From NCBI RefSeq assembly GCF_021130785.1, contig NC_060213.1, positions 117,805,001 to 117,869,000 of the forward strand: DNA of 64,000 nt. The letters are read 5' to 3'. The translations under genes and the position numbers were made by a program. This document shows, one piece after another, positions 12,301 to 24,261 of the stretch (position 1 is the stretch's first letter; each line of letters starts with the position of its first letter). The notes below the pieces were generated by a model. The model did no database searches and was not told where the DNA came from. It saw only the letters and a list, made by a program, of their open reading frames with translations. The stretch comes from Homalodisca vitripennis (taxonomy: Eukaryota; Arthropoda; Insecta; Hemiptera; Cicadellidae).

Positions 12301-13079
12301 TGGCCGCATATTAATATATTGATTATTCTCGTTTAAAATATCTGCCCAATTCCATCAAAGTTTAGCACCCAGACGCTGTATCGGCCAGCCAATTCTTCAA
12401 TAAAGTATTCAAGGGCACGTTCTGTATATAACCAAATAGCTGTCAAATAGCTGGTTGGTATCATAGATCTTGAGAGAGTAACTGTCCAATAAAATTGTTA
12501 ATCAAGATACATAATCTAAGGAATAATTTAAATTGTGTAAAAATGATCAATTTTTAAATAATTTGGTTAATAATTGTAAAGTAATCAGAGTTAAATTCAA
12601 CTGCAAGTTATAATTGAAATATAATTTTTATTAGGCTAAATAAAATGTAATTCAATAATTAATTGATTTAATTTGAAACAAAATTTTGTGAACTACATTT
12701 TTTGAAATTTAGATTAGTACTGGTGAAATTTTGCTAGAACGTATTGTATTAGTTTGAATGCAGAGATCTCTTTGATTTGACAGGATGTGGGGAGAGCATA
12801 ATGTTCGGGGGAGCGGTGAGCTGGTGTGGACAACAATCTGGTCGCTGGTCAACACTTCGACCCTTGTCCTTTAGCCCAATCTACACCAGTGATGGATGAT
12901 TTGGATGTTTAACAGAGCTATTGTCATCTTGCGGCTTCTTGAAGTTCCGCTGCTCCCAGACTATGGGGTTACCACTGTGGATCATGTCTGTATCCTGGCA
13001 GCAAGCCTCACGGGAAGTTTTCAGGTTTAAAATCCCATCAGTTGGACAGGTTCTCTGTTTTTGGAGCTTATTTTGGACA
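12301..13079. other. Non-coding; GC-richer patch near 12780-13060
   Basis: 12301-12780 is AT-rich and featureless. 12780-13060 is less AT-rich; a 93-codon minus-strand frame here (12881-13162) shows no motif. Confidence 0.4.
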
Positions 13080-13335
13080 TAGATACCTTTGAACTTAAAT
13101 AACTTCATAAAACCAATCAACAGTAACTCTCTATTAGTACTAAAACCTACACAATATTTCATATGGTGTTTGGAAAATGAAATAACTCTACTTTATAAAA
13201 CAGCCCTTGTTCCAGATAATATTAAGAATTTCTGGAATGCTCGACATATTCCGTTCTATGATCTTTATGAACGTGCTGTATATCATTTGGATATCCTAGA
13301 CCAACTTGAAGATTTTTCCAAAGTAAGTTCTGAAA
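13080..13335 (+). other. Orphan exon-like open frame with splice donor
   Basis: An open frame runs to 13349 and includes PDNIKNFWNARHIPFYDLYE and then LDILDQLEDFSK, a composition that looks protein-like rather than AT noise. It has no ATG at its 5' end (the first codon usable as a start is TTG), and the sequence TCCAAAGTAAGT at about 13317-13328 is a good splice donor, so an internal exon would explain it. An AG just upstream (ACATAG at about 13078-13083) could be the acceptor. I do not recognise the protein. It may also be a fragment of an unrecognised element. Confidence 0.3.
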
Positions 13336-13518
13336 TTGTTATATTATAATTTTATTATAATTATATTTAAATTATAATTTTCTGTTATGAAAATTATTAC
13401 ACTAAACCATTTTATAATGGGGTAAGTTAATAATTTTCTTTACATAAAGGTCATCAATAAAGATTATTCGCTTTCAAATCAATATACAAATTGTAATTAA
13501 ATTATGGTCCATTTTAAC

Positions 13519-14234
13519 GTTGTTGGTTTAACTATCCACACTAACCTAGGAGCAGTTAGTTAATGAACTAATTTATAGTAATTTGAGCAAATTGGTTTAA
13601 AATTTTCAAATATATCTGAAAGAACTGCATCATTAAGTTTTTTATATTATCACTAATTTTCTAAACCTTTCTTTCATTTTGTATCAAACAATTAAGTAAT
13701 GTCAATATTGTAATAATCATAAGTTTCTAATATGCTTTAGTTAATTGAAATGAAATAGAAATATTCAATTTTTAATTCTTTTGTTTGATAGAGTTTTAAA
13801 TACATACAATCAATTCATAAGGAAGTAATTCTTTACACAAAAGAGTTTTAACGATTTTTTCTTCATACTTTGCTTGTCTTTTTATTTAGTTTATAATTCT
13901 ACCAGTTTTAATTAGTATGTTTCATATAATCACTTTTTAATTTATTTTGCTACTTTTTCTATAGATAATGCCATGCATGCAAATGAGGTTGTATACATTT
14001 TGTAAGATTAACATATCAAACTCATATCCATATCCAGAAAATACAGAATAATTTATGTATGCTTCATTAATGTTTGTGATTAAATCAACATTTCCATATT
14101 GTTTTACTAGTTCCTTAATGTGTAAATGAGCGTCATATTCTAACATATTATGATAGAAAACAGGAATACTTTGAGGAAATTTCAGATTTTGTTCTTTCTC
14201 TCCTACATTTTCTAGTTAAATGACGATGAAATCC
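13519..14234 (-). pseudogene. Protein-primed type B DNA polymerase relic (Maverick/adintovirus-like)
   Basis: Several collinear minus-strand segments in different frames resemble family B2 (protein-primed) DNA polymerase. In order they are GFHRHLTRKCRRE (from 14234), then after a frame change NLKFPQSIPVFYHN and EYDAHLHIKELVKQYGN (about 14195-14085, an exonuclease-domain segment with a YD pair), a short MALSIEKVAK-like segment near 13950 in another frame, LLCKELLPYEL at 13820-13845, and LSDIFENFKPICSNYYKL followed by LTAPRLVW at 13630-13537, with one in-frame stop between the last two. The order and spacing match the exonuclease-to-palm layout of polymerases carried by Maverick/Polinton elements and adintoviruses. 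At least three frameshifts and several stops make it non-functional. No capsid, integrase or ATPase relic was found next to it. Confidence 0.72.
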
Positions 14235-14360
14235 AACTTTTTCAATGGTGTCATAAAACAGAATTTTTTATTTATCTTGGTATAAATATTATTTAAAAAT
14301 ATGACCGGTTTGGACTTTGATGTGATATGTATTCTTTGTTAGTAAATCTTTTATATTTTT

Positions 14361-14398
14361 GTTTATATATATAATATATAAACAAAAAGGGCCCATAA

Positions 14399-14441
<43 letters not shown>

Positions 14442-14484
14442 CCAGTTTAGGTTATACATAACCTATAAAAGTTATGGGCCCTTC
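14361..14484. repeat. Large hairpin: TA tract between 20-bp inverted arms
   Basis: The arms 14387-14406 and 14464-14483 are perfect reverse complements (AAGGGCCCATAACTTTTATA and its partner). Between them are about 38 bases of (TA)n at 14403-14440 and a short spacer. An adjacent palindrome of its own lies at 14361-14383 (GTTTATATATA and its complement). Strong potential to extrude a cruciform. Confidence 0.9.
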
Positions 14485-16824
14485 AAATAGTTTTGCAGGT
14501 TAGGAAAATATTTTTTTCATTTTTGCTTTATAGCATATATGATAGTTAATACTGATCTACAACATCTAATTAGTTCTCCATAAAATAAACATGACTACAA
14601 AAATGAACACAGGAATATTCTTCTTATCCCCAATCATCATACTGGGTTATCTATATAACATTGCCTTACTAGGCCTAATTATTCTTATTACTACAATCTT
14701 GCAAAAAGTGCAATCCAAGCGCTTTTTCTTTGCAACATAATTAAAGGCAAGTTTGGTTAAAAATACCATATCTGTTGTTGCTGTTTTTTACTGATAATAT
14801 AAACTAGTTAATAAATAAAAAAACCGTTAAATAAAAATGGACCGCTATGATATAATATTTTCACTTATAATGTACAGTTATTTTGTTTGATCCTTTATTG
14901 TTTTGTGGTAATACTTCAATATAATGAATAACGTTATAACCATCATCGAAAAATCATTTTGGTGATCATCAATAAATATATTACTACCAATTATACTACT
15001 ACTACTTGTGTCAGTACAACATCTTTATATGTGAGAATTAAAAATTTAAAACCTTCCTTTAATACCACTCTGCCAAGTGATTAAGTCCATGTATTCATGA
15101 CATATGTTAAGTTAACTGGTTATGTAATGATAACTTATTCCTTCTCTGGTGAGTTAATAATGAATATTATAAGATAATTGAGTTATTTGTGTTAAATGGG
15201 TTTATTATTATTATGTAACTGTTATCATGCCTGAAAACCGATTCAAGTTGTCTAATTAGAGTTGGTAAACAGACTATAAGAAATTTTCAACAATGAATTA
15301 GTTATGGGGCGATAAATGTGTGGATAAATAGGTTTAAGGTATAAAGGTAGAATTGTTTAAAAAGCTCGTTTGGATAGTGATTAATAATTATTTCAGCCAT
15401 ACTAAAGACGAGATGAAGTCTGTCTAGATGAGTTCTAGCTAGGTAAAGAAATGAATGACGTAGAAGACGTGTTTTAAGTAAACATTCAGCATGAAGGGTT
15501 TTGTGAAAAATGACCTGATACGGTGACGTTCTGACAGTGACAAATATCTCACTGTTGTGACCGCGTCGGTAACACTGTTCTGAATAGTGATAAGACTAAA
15601 AATATTGCGTTGAGAGATAAATTCCCTAAAGAAAAAATGAGCGTGTTTCAGTATTGAAAATAACTAGTCATTCTTGTAAATAACTAACTCTTAGACTTAT
15701 TCAAACGATCATCCACTCAAAAGTATGAGTGCTATAGTGAACGACCAACAAATTATTGGTGTAATCTCGTTGTGACCGTGTACTGAATAGTGATGAGAGC
15801 AATAGCTGGTGAGTTTTTGAGAATAGCATAATATGATTAGAGTAACGGTTATAAATATCTTACTGTGTGTGACCTTATTGTGACAATGTGCTGCGTAATG
15901 ATGAGACAAACAATAGCGAGACTTGAAAATAGAGAGTTCATAATATTTATAAGCAATGAAGGCACTGAGACAATTAGTTATCCTTAGCTGTACCTAGTTA
16001 TTATATTATATCCTACCATTCAATTTGAGTTTAAAACACAATACACTAATATTGAAAAATTTTTTTTATTACATACCAAAACTTGTCATTAATAAAAGTA
16101 CTAACAATTTTGTGCACATGTTCATTATTCTGAAGTGCTACTTACTGCTCACATATCACAGTTTACAAATCATGTATATATCCTTTTGTCACATATGTTA
16201 ATGCAAGAGATAAAAGTTGCAAATAACTTGCTATCTCAAACAGCCTAATTTGCAAATTTGTTTTTCAATATTCAAAGAAGCAAATTTACACAGTCCATAA
16301 CATAGAGGTATTTAATGTTCTTGTGATTAGTTCATCCAAATTTAAACATATTCGTACTTTACCTCTAGTTTGCATTACAATTGGAACAAATAACTATAAC
16401 ATATTTTATACCCTTATATTATTAATCCTTTTACAGTTTTTAATTTAACTGACGGGCAGTTGAATTAAGTTTTATAATTTGCACAAAACTACTATCCTTG
16501 GTACTATATAATAATTCATTATAATAATATAATAAATAAATAAGTGTTTTCCATTACCTTATTATATGCAAGTCGCAACCTAGACACATTGATATACACA
16601 GTAAAGAAAATACTAATTGAATCGACATCAGGGTTTATTTTAATAGAACTCGTGCAGTAATGGCGGGTCCGTTTTCACTTTGTACAGGTGTTTTTGAAGC
16701 TAGATAGTGTCAGAACTATAGATGGATTGATTAGTGTTGAAAATTGGTTAGTGGGAAATAAAGTGATTTAAAAAAAGTGATTTACACTCTATGCTTTCAC
16801 ACTACAAATGTAAAGTTGTTAAAT
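14485..16824. other. Non-coding; weak repeats at 15520-15910
   Basis: Three loosely similar blocks near 15520-15600, 15765-15800 and 15850-15910 share TGTGACC, a short spacer and a GAATAGTGATGAG- or GTAATGATGAG-like string. No coding signal is visible in the rest. Confidence 0.35.
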
Positions 16825-17100
16825 TAATTAAATATATAGTCGTGTTGTCATAAAACAACGTTTACACCGAACAGTTGATTACAATTAACAGGATCTTTCA
16901 ATTAGTATTTCGCACCTTTATAGACAAAGATGGGATTTTTCACTGGTTTAGAGACCAGCGAGGCATAGTCCGGAGAAACTTCCGAAATAAGAATAGATTT
17001 ACATGTATCCCAGGATCCCTAAAGTTTTCATTTAAAATTTCACTTAAATCGGTTTGACTGTTTCACATTTATAATATCATTAAGATATAAACATGTTTGT
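16825..17100 (+). repeat. Interspersed insect repeat (copy 2 of 3)
   Basis: Aligns over about 260 bases with 37195-37480. Shared blocks include GTCGTGTTGTCATAAA against GTCGTGTCATAAA, AGTTGATTA against GGTTGATTA, a GGGATTTTTCACTGGTTTAG block, CGAAATAAGAATAG, and a 3' part with AATTTCACTTAAATCGGTTT and TTTATAATAT. The 3' end is a pattern I associate with widespread insect repeats. A 60-codon frame inside it is incidental. Confidence 0.65.
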
Positions 17101-18539
17101 TTGTGTATGTGAAGAATATAGGAATATAGTAAATTTTAGCTTAAATATATGCAAATAAAAAGTGTTCACAGTAATTTACACATTTTGGATTTTACTCTAG
17201 AAATCTACCCCTAATCTTAAAGTGCATTGGTTAGCATACATCAAACGGGTCGTTAGTACCAATGTTTATAATATACACGCAACGGAAGGACAACTATAGT
17301 AGTCTTATATACGACGGTTTTGGGATGGGGACTCCGTCTCCATGTGATCAAACCCGGTTATGACATATCCTTGGTCATAATATGACATATATTTATGTCA
17401 ATTATTTTGCCTGAAATATATCCTAGAAGGGAAAGTGTCTAGCGTAATTTATTATAAAATGAATTTAACACGAGGGCTTTATTTCCTTGTCTCAGAACCA
17501 AAACACATTTCAGGATAAACATTTATCACACAGGACTTTCCTTTCTTTGTTTGTTAAAAAACATCCAACAACAATGTTCCTATTTTAGCTATGCAGACAA
17601 ATGTTTTGGCACTGGGATTGTTGCAGTAAGCTCGTCTGTTGAATAAAACATTCCATTGTCCTAATTTACCGAATGGAACATCACTTTAAAAGCTCGTAGT
17701 AACTATTTATTGGCACACACATGTACATTTCAATTTGCAAACCAATTGTCAAATAATGCAATAAACTTACATTACATATACAAATATAGTGAACGTAAGC
17801 TTTGATCTAATCTATACATATCCACGTTAACTGACATATTGCTAACATATTAACTATTTTACTATTAATATAATTATGACAGATTATTTCTGATACCAGA
17901 AGATATAATCAATAGTTTTTCTTTGCGAATCCACAAGGAACATACTATCATCAGGAAATAGTAAAGAAGTATGTTTAACTGTAACCGCTATCGAGCCGAC
18001 TATACAATGGTGGAATAATCGTAATCATTTTGGGAAAAATGAATTTTTCATTATACTTGTTTACGTGTATTTGTATCACCCCAGAATATTTAGTCCCACA
18101 AAAACATGTTCGTCTTTGCTTAGGTCTCGTTACATTGAGCTATTTGTATTTTAGTATTTTGTATTTTTCTCTAAGAAGTTTGATATAAATTTAAGGAAGA
18201 TTAACAACTTAGAAAATATATCACACTCTCAGGAAATATGTCTTTGAAAAAGGTTTGTCAAGCACCAACATAACCACACTAAAAGTTGTTTAATGAAGTC
18301 TTTCGTTAAATGCCTGTCTTATAGATAGTAAGCACGAAGTCAATATACAGTAAGTATAGTATTATTATTGGCATAAGCGCGTCAGCACTTTGGTTAATTT
18401 AGTCTCATAGAACTACACTAGAACTTAGACCTAATTGGTCTTAAAGAAAGAAATAGAATGGAATAGAAGCAATAGAAACAAGAGAAATGTTACAATAGGC
18501 TGATGGATCTGGCAGCTAGATAATATTAGAATTTAGCTA
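17101..18539. other. AT-rich non-coding stretch, nothing recognised
   Basis: No coding signal or internal repeat that I can support. Confidence 0.45.
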
Positions 18540-18735
18540 AACTAGTACAAGATATAGATTAGGACGCTTCTCAGTGGACTTCTGCTGTATTTTCCTTCAA
18601 TACTTCCACGTAAGTACAACTTACAAGTACAAAAAGTTACAACAGCTTGTAAATCAAACAAAAGTAAAATAGTTATATATTAAGCTTATTGCAACTTCGA
18701 ATTGACAGAAATACAAAATTGCTGTTAATTATACT
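18540..18735 (+). repeat. Dispersed repeat, copy A
   Basis: Matches 23805-23965 in the same orientation: TCTCAGTGGAC, a TTC-rich segment, AACAGCTTGTAAATCAAACA, TATATTAAGC and ACTTCGAATTG occur in the same order in both, at roughly the same spacing. Element identity unknown. Confidence 0.6.
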
Positions 18736-19256
18736 TAACTGGTATTTATTAGACGCAATGGATACAAGTAGAATAATTTACAATTTAAAGAGTAAAAGTT
18801 TTCGATGTAGAGATTGGTTTTGCCTCGTATATGTAATTTATTACAGGCCTACGGTAAGTCAAAACTGGGTTTCATTTCTAAATGCTATTTTCTGTTTTGT
18901 TTTGCGACACTTTGCATATGTATATTTTGTCTTTTATAGTTGTACTTTACGTATGCTTTAGGCTATTTACTTCAACAGTGCTGACATGTAGGGCTTTTAC
19001 AGGTTCACAAATGTTTCTTTATTGACATTTGTTATTCTTTTGAATTTATAAATAAATAAATAATTATGTATATATATAAATATATATATATATGACATTT
19101 TGACTGTATCCATCTTGTATAAAGTTCTATTTAATTATCTTAAGTTTGCCTTTCAGTCCATATTAATTTTAACATCTAATTTTAAAGGAATGTACTCGTA
19201 ATAATAATAAAGTAACAGTGACGAATGAAATAATCTAATCACGAACCCTTACTGTC
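18736..19256. other. Non-coding; short TA-rich tract near 19067-19092
   Basis: A 90-codon frame (18689-18961) has no recognisable content; its start lies in the repeat above. Confidence 0.4.
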
Positions 19257-20380
19257 AAATATTTATTTATTTATTTATAGTTTGCATGCTTTAATACAGG
19301 TTAAGACCCAATTACATTAAAGCAGTTAACAATTGTACATAATATAGTTCATTCGTGGGTTTGCAAGGTCCATTTTCAGTACTTAAAATAATCACTGGAT
19401 ATCAAGTAATATATAACAAATAAGTATAAATGACAGCAACAGCACAATAATCATTAGAGAAACATAACAAAAATTTGTACTAAAATGCAACGACTAAGTA
19501 ATTTTATTAACACATGCAATGACAAACATAATATATAATATAAAGACTTGACCTAAAAAATATATAAATATAATTAATAACAAAACAGCACAATAATCAT
19601 TTTAAGAATATAACAAAAAAAATATATTAAAAAAAATGCAACAACTATGTAATTCTATAACACATGCAACAATACAAATAATTTAAGTAACAACACACAA
19701 CAAAAATATAAATAGATGGGACGGTTATTGTAAGATAAATTACAGTTAAATATTTGTGTGAAAATATTAGGCATACATTGTATTAATAATCTAAAAGTCC
19801 AATATAAATAAGGTTTATTTTTTAATATCATTAGGCAATTCTTCTTAAAACATATTTTGATTCTGTAAATATATCAAGATTATTTCCTTCCGAAAGTATT
19901 AAATTGTGAGATCTCATCATCCGTAGCAGAGGCGAGTACGCGTGCGATACTGTCCGTACATGTGGCAGATCAAACATAATTTTACTCCTACTATTGAAGC
20001 GCGGAACCCTAAACCTAAGAGCTTCCATACTGACCACGTCGTCCACCCGCCCTTGCACTAAGCCATGCAGAAACGCTTGCTCCATCACTGCTCTCCTCAG
20101 ACCTAGACTCTCGAATTCAAACAGACTTAATAACTCCTCGTAATTAATTAAATAAGTATAAATATTAAAACATTTAAAGTAAAGATATCTTAAACATCTC
20201 TTTTGTACATTTTCTATGGCATCTTTATGGACCGCATATGTAGGGTTCCAAACTATACACGCAGTCTCTAGTCGTGACCTAACCAGTGCCTTATATAGTG
20301 TAATAAATGTTACACTGTTTCGAAAATTTACTCCTCGTCTGATTAGCAACCCTAATATTGTTCTAATCGTCTACTAAAAT
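19257..20380 (-). mobile_element. 5'-truncated LINE, 3' portion
   Basis: The minus strand carries the last part of a non-LTR reverse transcriptase, then about 570 bases of 3' untranslated sequence ending in an (AAAT)n-type tail at 19257-19275. That tail is a common 3' end for the CR1/Jockey group. The element is truncated on its 5' side near 20380. I could not define the target-site duplication. Confidence 0.7.
19831..20349 (-). pseudogene. LINE reverse transcriptase C-terminal domain
   Basis: A 172-codon open frame. It contains LYKALVRSRLETACIVWNP at about residues 19-37 and IENVQKRCLRYLYFK at about 45-60. These are the conserved thumb/post-catalytic motifs of Jockey/CR1-group reverse transcriptases, in which a LEYA-like string is followed by WNP and then by a VQRRFLR-like string. 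The catalytic palm with YADD is not present because the element is 5' truncated. The C-terminus is intact in this frame, suggesting moderate age. In a full element this protein copies the LINE RNA into the target site. Confidence 0.8.
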
Positions 20381-23300
20381 CACATCTAAAACCTAGTCCA
20401 GATTTCACTTTTTTCATTATCAATATTTGTCAGATTTCCGTGATGATACTGAGATAGACAGGATTATTGTAATCTGACAAGCGAGTGTATAGGATATCAT
20501 CCTGCATGACTCCTGGCTCGATAGCGGTTAAAGTTAAACATTAATATAGGTTTTACTGTTACCTGTGGGTTCGCAACGAAAAAACGATAAATTACATTTT
20601 CAAATGTCAGAAATAATCTGTCATAATGATATAAAAACTAAAATTCTTTATAGCTTTAGATCACACCAAACTTCCTACCTACAAACATACAGAAGATATA
20701 TCTTTACAGCCCTTTGGCGCACAGAAGAGAATCTTGCTAGCCGAGTGAGTAATAGACTTTCAGGATGTTCAGTCAAATTGAATAGACTACAATATGAAAA
20801 TTTATGTATTTTTATGTGTACATTTTAAAATAATGTCCTCATAGTTTAAAAAATATAATATATAAATTGCTTGAATTGAATGAATATATAAAATTAAAAT
20901 TATTTATATTTTTACATAGCCATCACTAAGGTTTCTAGTGAAGTACCTCTTTTGTCTGGAAGTTTGTCTTTTTACTGGATTAGACAAAACGAATTAAGCT
21001 ATGAACTTGAACATTTACATGTTACTTCATTTCTACATAGACAAAGTCGTGTTTGATGATGGCCCTGCCACTTCATTAGATTGTCCGAGAGTATACGTAG
21101 CCTAATTATTGGCAGGATATCTCGAGGCAATTTAAACCAACTTTAAGCTTTCAACTTTTCATTAAATTTATTTCTGACAACAAAAATAAATGTAAAGAAA
21201 GGGCTTTCTTTATATGTGATTAGCATTCTTGAGAAGTATATTACTTACTAGGCTGGCAGAGTTCTCTTCTGTCTGACTGTCAATATTGAAATTTAGTGTC
21301 ATCTAAAACCATGCTGATACTAGATAACATTATTTTAAGTCTGTGTGAACTATAAAATAATTTGTTAAAACTATTTATTTAAAGCTTCTTCAAATCACTA
21401 TTACAAGACTGATAAAACCATATAGTTTTCTCTACTATCTCAGTAGTAAGAATAGCATATTTCTTAAATTTTTACATTACTTCTAATTTTTTGATGAATT
21501 TACGCAACAATAATTCCGTTATATAAAATAATCTATAGAATTCCAGCAACGTATCCCATGCAATGTTTTAGTTACGTAAAATTAACAATACGCTCTCAAA
21601 TTGATATTTGGTTAAATATCCAGCTTTAATTTTTTAATGAGAAAGGATTTAACCAATATAAAAACATAGAGATTTCCGATAAAAACAAATACCAAGCCCT
21701 AGATTGTCTGAGCAACAAATATTCAATTAATGTCCGTTTCCAAACGAATGGGATCCACTACAAGGTTTCTACATTACTTTAATACAGAGTAGTGGTCACA
21801 TGTGGTCTTTCTACATACAAGCACGTACACTTGTAATATCCATTACTGGTACGACATAGAAAGGTGCTTATCAGCAGTACCGATTTAATTAATGGGTGAC
21901 CAAAAACATAGTTCGATACGGTTAACATAAATATATTAAAATAATTTAAACTATAGTCATATTAAATAAATTTAATTCGAGGTGAATGATGATATTCTAT
22001 GATTAGATTCTTGTCCATACAATTATTCATAATATATTTTATCAGTGTAATCCTCTAGTACAGTATCTAAAGATAATTCAAATATTTTGTGTAGAAAAAG
22101 ATTCTCAGTTCATATTTCCACTCTTGGTATTAATACAGATTTTTATTTTTTTATATATGTGTTTTATGAAATAATTATTATATAGTAATTACGATCATAA
22201 AAATTACAGAAGTTTTGGGTTGGCAGAACAAATTGGAATTAGGATGTTTTAACGTGAATTTGCATGGTTTTGAATAGTACATGAAAAAGGTTGAAATTGA
22301 ATGATTTAAGGAGCTTAACGTATTTAATAAAACGAACTCTAAATTTAAGTGACCTGGTTTTGGCTGTCAAGAAGTCAAAATTTATAATAAAATATCGAGT
22401 TATTAAAACAGAATGAGTTAATGAAATAATTTAAGTTCATTTAATTATAAATGTTTCTTTGGCTTATCTCTGATTTATAAAATACTCAATGTCTAGCTAG
22501 TTAGGCACTAACGAAGTGAAATAAATATACCTTATTAGCTTTAAAGGTACAGTGCTATATAGTTGAAAGCTAGAAAGATCCCTTAAACTTTCGGAGATGC
22601 CATCATACATAGCGAAATTGAAATAATAGAAGCTTCTCCCTCTTTGATGAAGTTAGTCGTTTTGACTTGGCTGTTATACGTTCACAGCCCACAGGCTTTT
22701 TCATAAAAACCGGTTCTCCAGACTCTATCTGTATTTCATACACCTGGAGAGTATCCCGCATCATATTTCCTTTTGTGGCATATTAAAACCTTCCTGATGG
22801 GAGATAAGGTTAAGAGAACTAGAATCTCCATGATATGTGCGTAATTATATGCATGCCTTGCTGCGCGTTCTTTAACTTTACAGACATTTTAATGAATAAG
22901 ATAAATAACGTAACCAATGAACCTGCAATTGTCAATCAAACATAATAAACCCATTCTCACTGAGCCTGTTATATTTTTGTGGTGCTCTGTGAATTACATT
23001 CCACTTTTTAATAGATGACAGTGCAGCTTAAGACTTGCGTCTCGACCGGAGAACTTGTGATATTATATCTACATCAACCACTTTATTTATTACCCGGAAA
23101 AATTTTAATAAATGCGTGTAACTAACCAAAGATTATAAACAATGTAACGAAATCCATGAAAACTTCTTCAAATCCGTCATCTCGTCAATCGCTAGTGCTG
23201 GCAAACACTTAAGAATTTATCCAAACTTTTCTTCCTTTTAAAATAATTATTCAATAAGGATTGTCAACTTTTTAAACATTTAAAATTTCTTTAATATATT

Positions 23301-23548
23301 TAATTTTTAATATACGAGTATTTAAAAATGTTCTAAAATATTTTTGGCATATACAAAATTTTAATGGTGTGATACACACCGTAATTCTTTTTGACATTTA
23401 ATAGAGTTTTATTGCTGGAAAATATATTTTTATATACCAAATGGACTATATATTAAATTATTTACTAATCATTCTTAACGATTTGAACACTTTTTATAAA
23501 ACTATAGCAAACAAGTTATCTAATTTCTACAAAGATAGTATTGTTCAT
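20381..23548. other. AT-rich non-coding stretch, nothing recognised
   Basis: Three kilobases without a supported gene. The 87-codon frame at 20565-20828 has no motif. Confidence 0.45.
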
Positions 23549-23725
23549 TACTCGCTACAACTATTAGCTCGTGAATGCAATGTTAAGTAATATTAGCTAT
23601 CCATCAGGTCGCCAGTAGCAAACTAAGTATCAAACTTCTGTCATGATGGGTCTGCCGTTACTTGCTACAACTAATGGCTCATGAATTCAGTGTTTAGGAA
23701 CATTATCTGTGCATTAGTCCAGTAA
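23549..23725 (+). repeat. Short direct duplication, period about 107 bp
   Basis: TTACTCGCTACAACTATTAG at 23549 recurs as TTACTTGCTACAACTAATGG near 23656, each followed by a CTC(G/A)TGAAT string and a block ending in CATCAGGTC or CATTAGTCC. Two diverged copies only. Confidence 0.55.
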
Positions 23726-23804
23726 CATGAGAAACGTTAAATTCTCAGACGGCAGATAGATAAGACTGATTGAGCTAAAATAATAACTCAATAATAATAA
23801 TAGG

Positions 23805-23965
23805 AGATATAAAATAGAGCAGGTCTCAGTGGACGTCTGTTTCATTCTATACCTCCAAGCAAAAATTGTAACAGCTTATAAATCAAACAAGTTTGAAATA
23901 GGTATATAATAAGTGTATTGATACTTCGAATTGTATGATAAACAAATTAAATAGTTAATTTTGGT
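23805..23965 (+). repeat. Dispersed repeat, copy B
   Basis: Partner of 18540-18735; see that entry for the shared blocks. Both copies lie within about 5.3 kb in the same orientation. Confidence 0.6.
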
Positions 23966-24261
23966 TTATTGACCACTATATTGCTGTAGATTTTAATTAA
24001 AATGTGTTTAAAATTTCTTTAGTTACTTATCAACCTGAGGAATAGGTGAGATGGCAGATATCGCTGTTGTATTTTTGAATAATAGAAAAAGTCCGAAAAC
24101 CCATGGCTTTGTAAAATATTTACTGCGATTGTATATAGAGCTTGTCCGCGCTTTGGAATGGTTAAAATAGTTAAATTCCAAACATGAGATAATTGTAATT
24201 CCTAAAGATAGTCCGGTTAGAAGTTACCTAATGGCCTGTTGTTCATAGAGGGGCTGTAACT

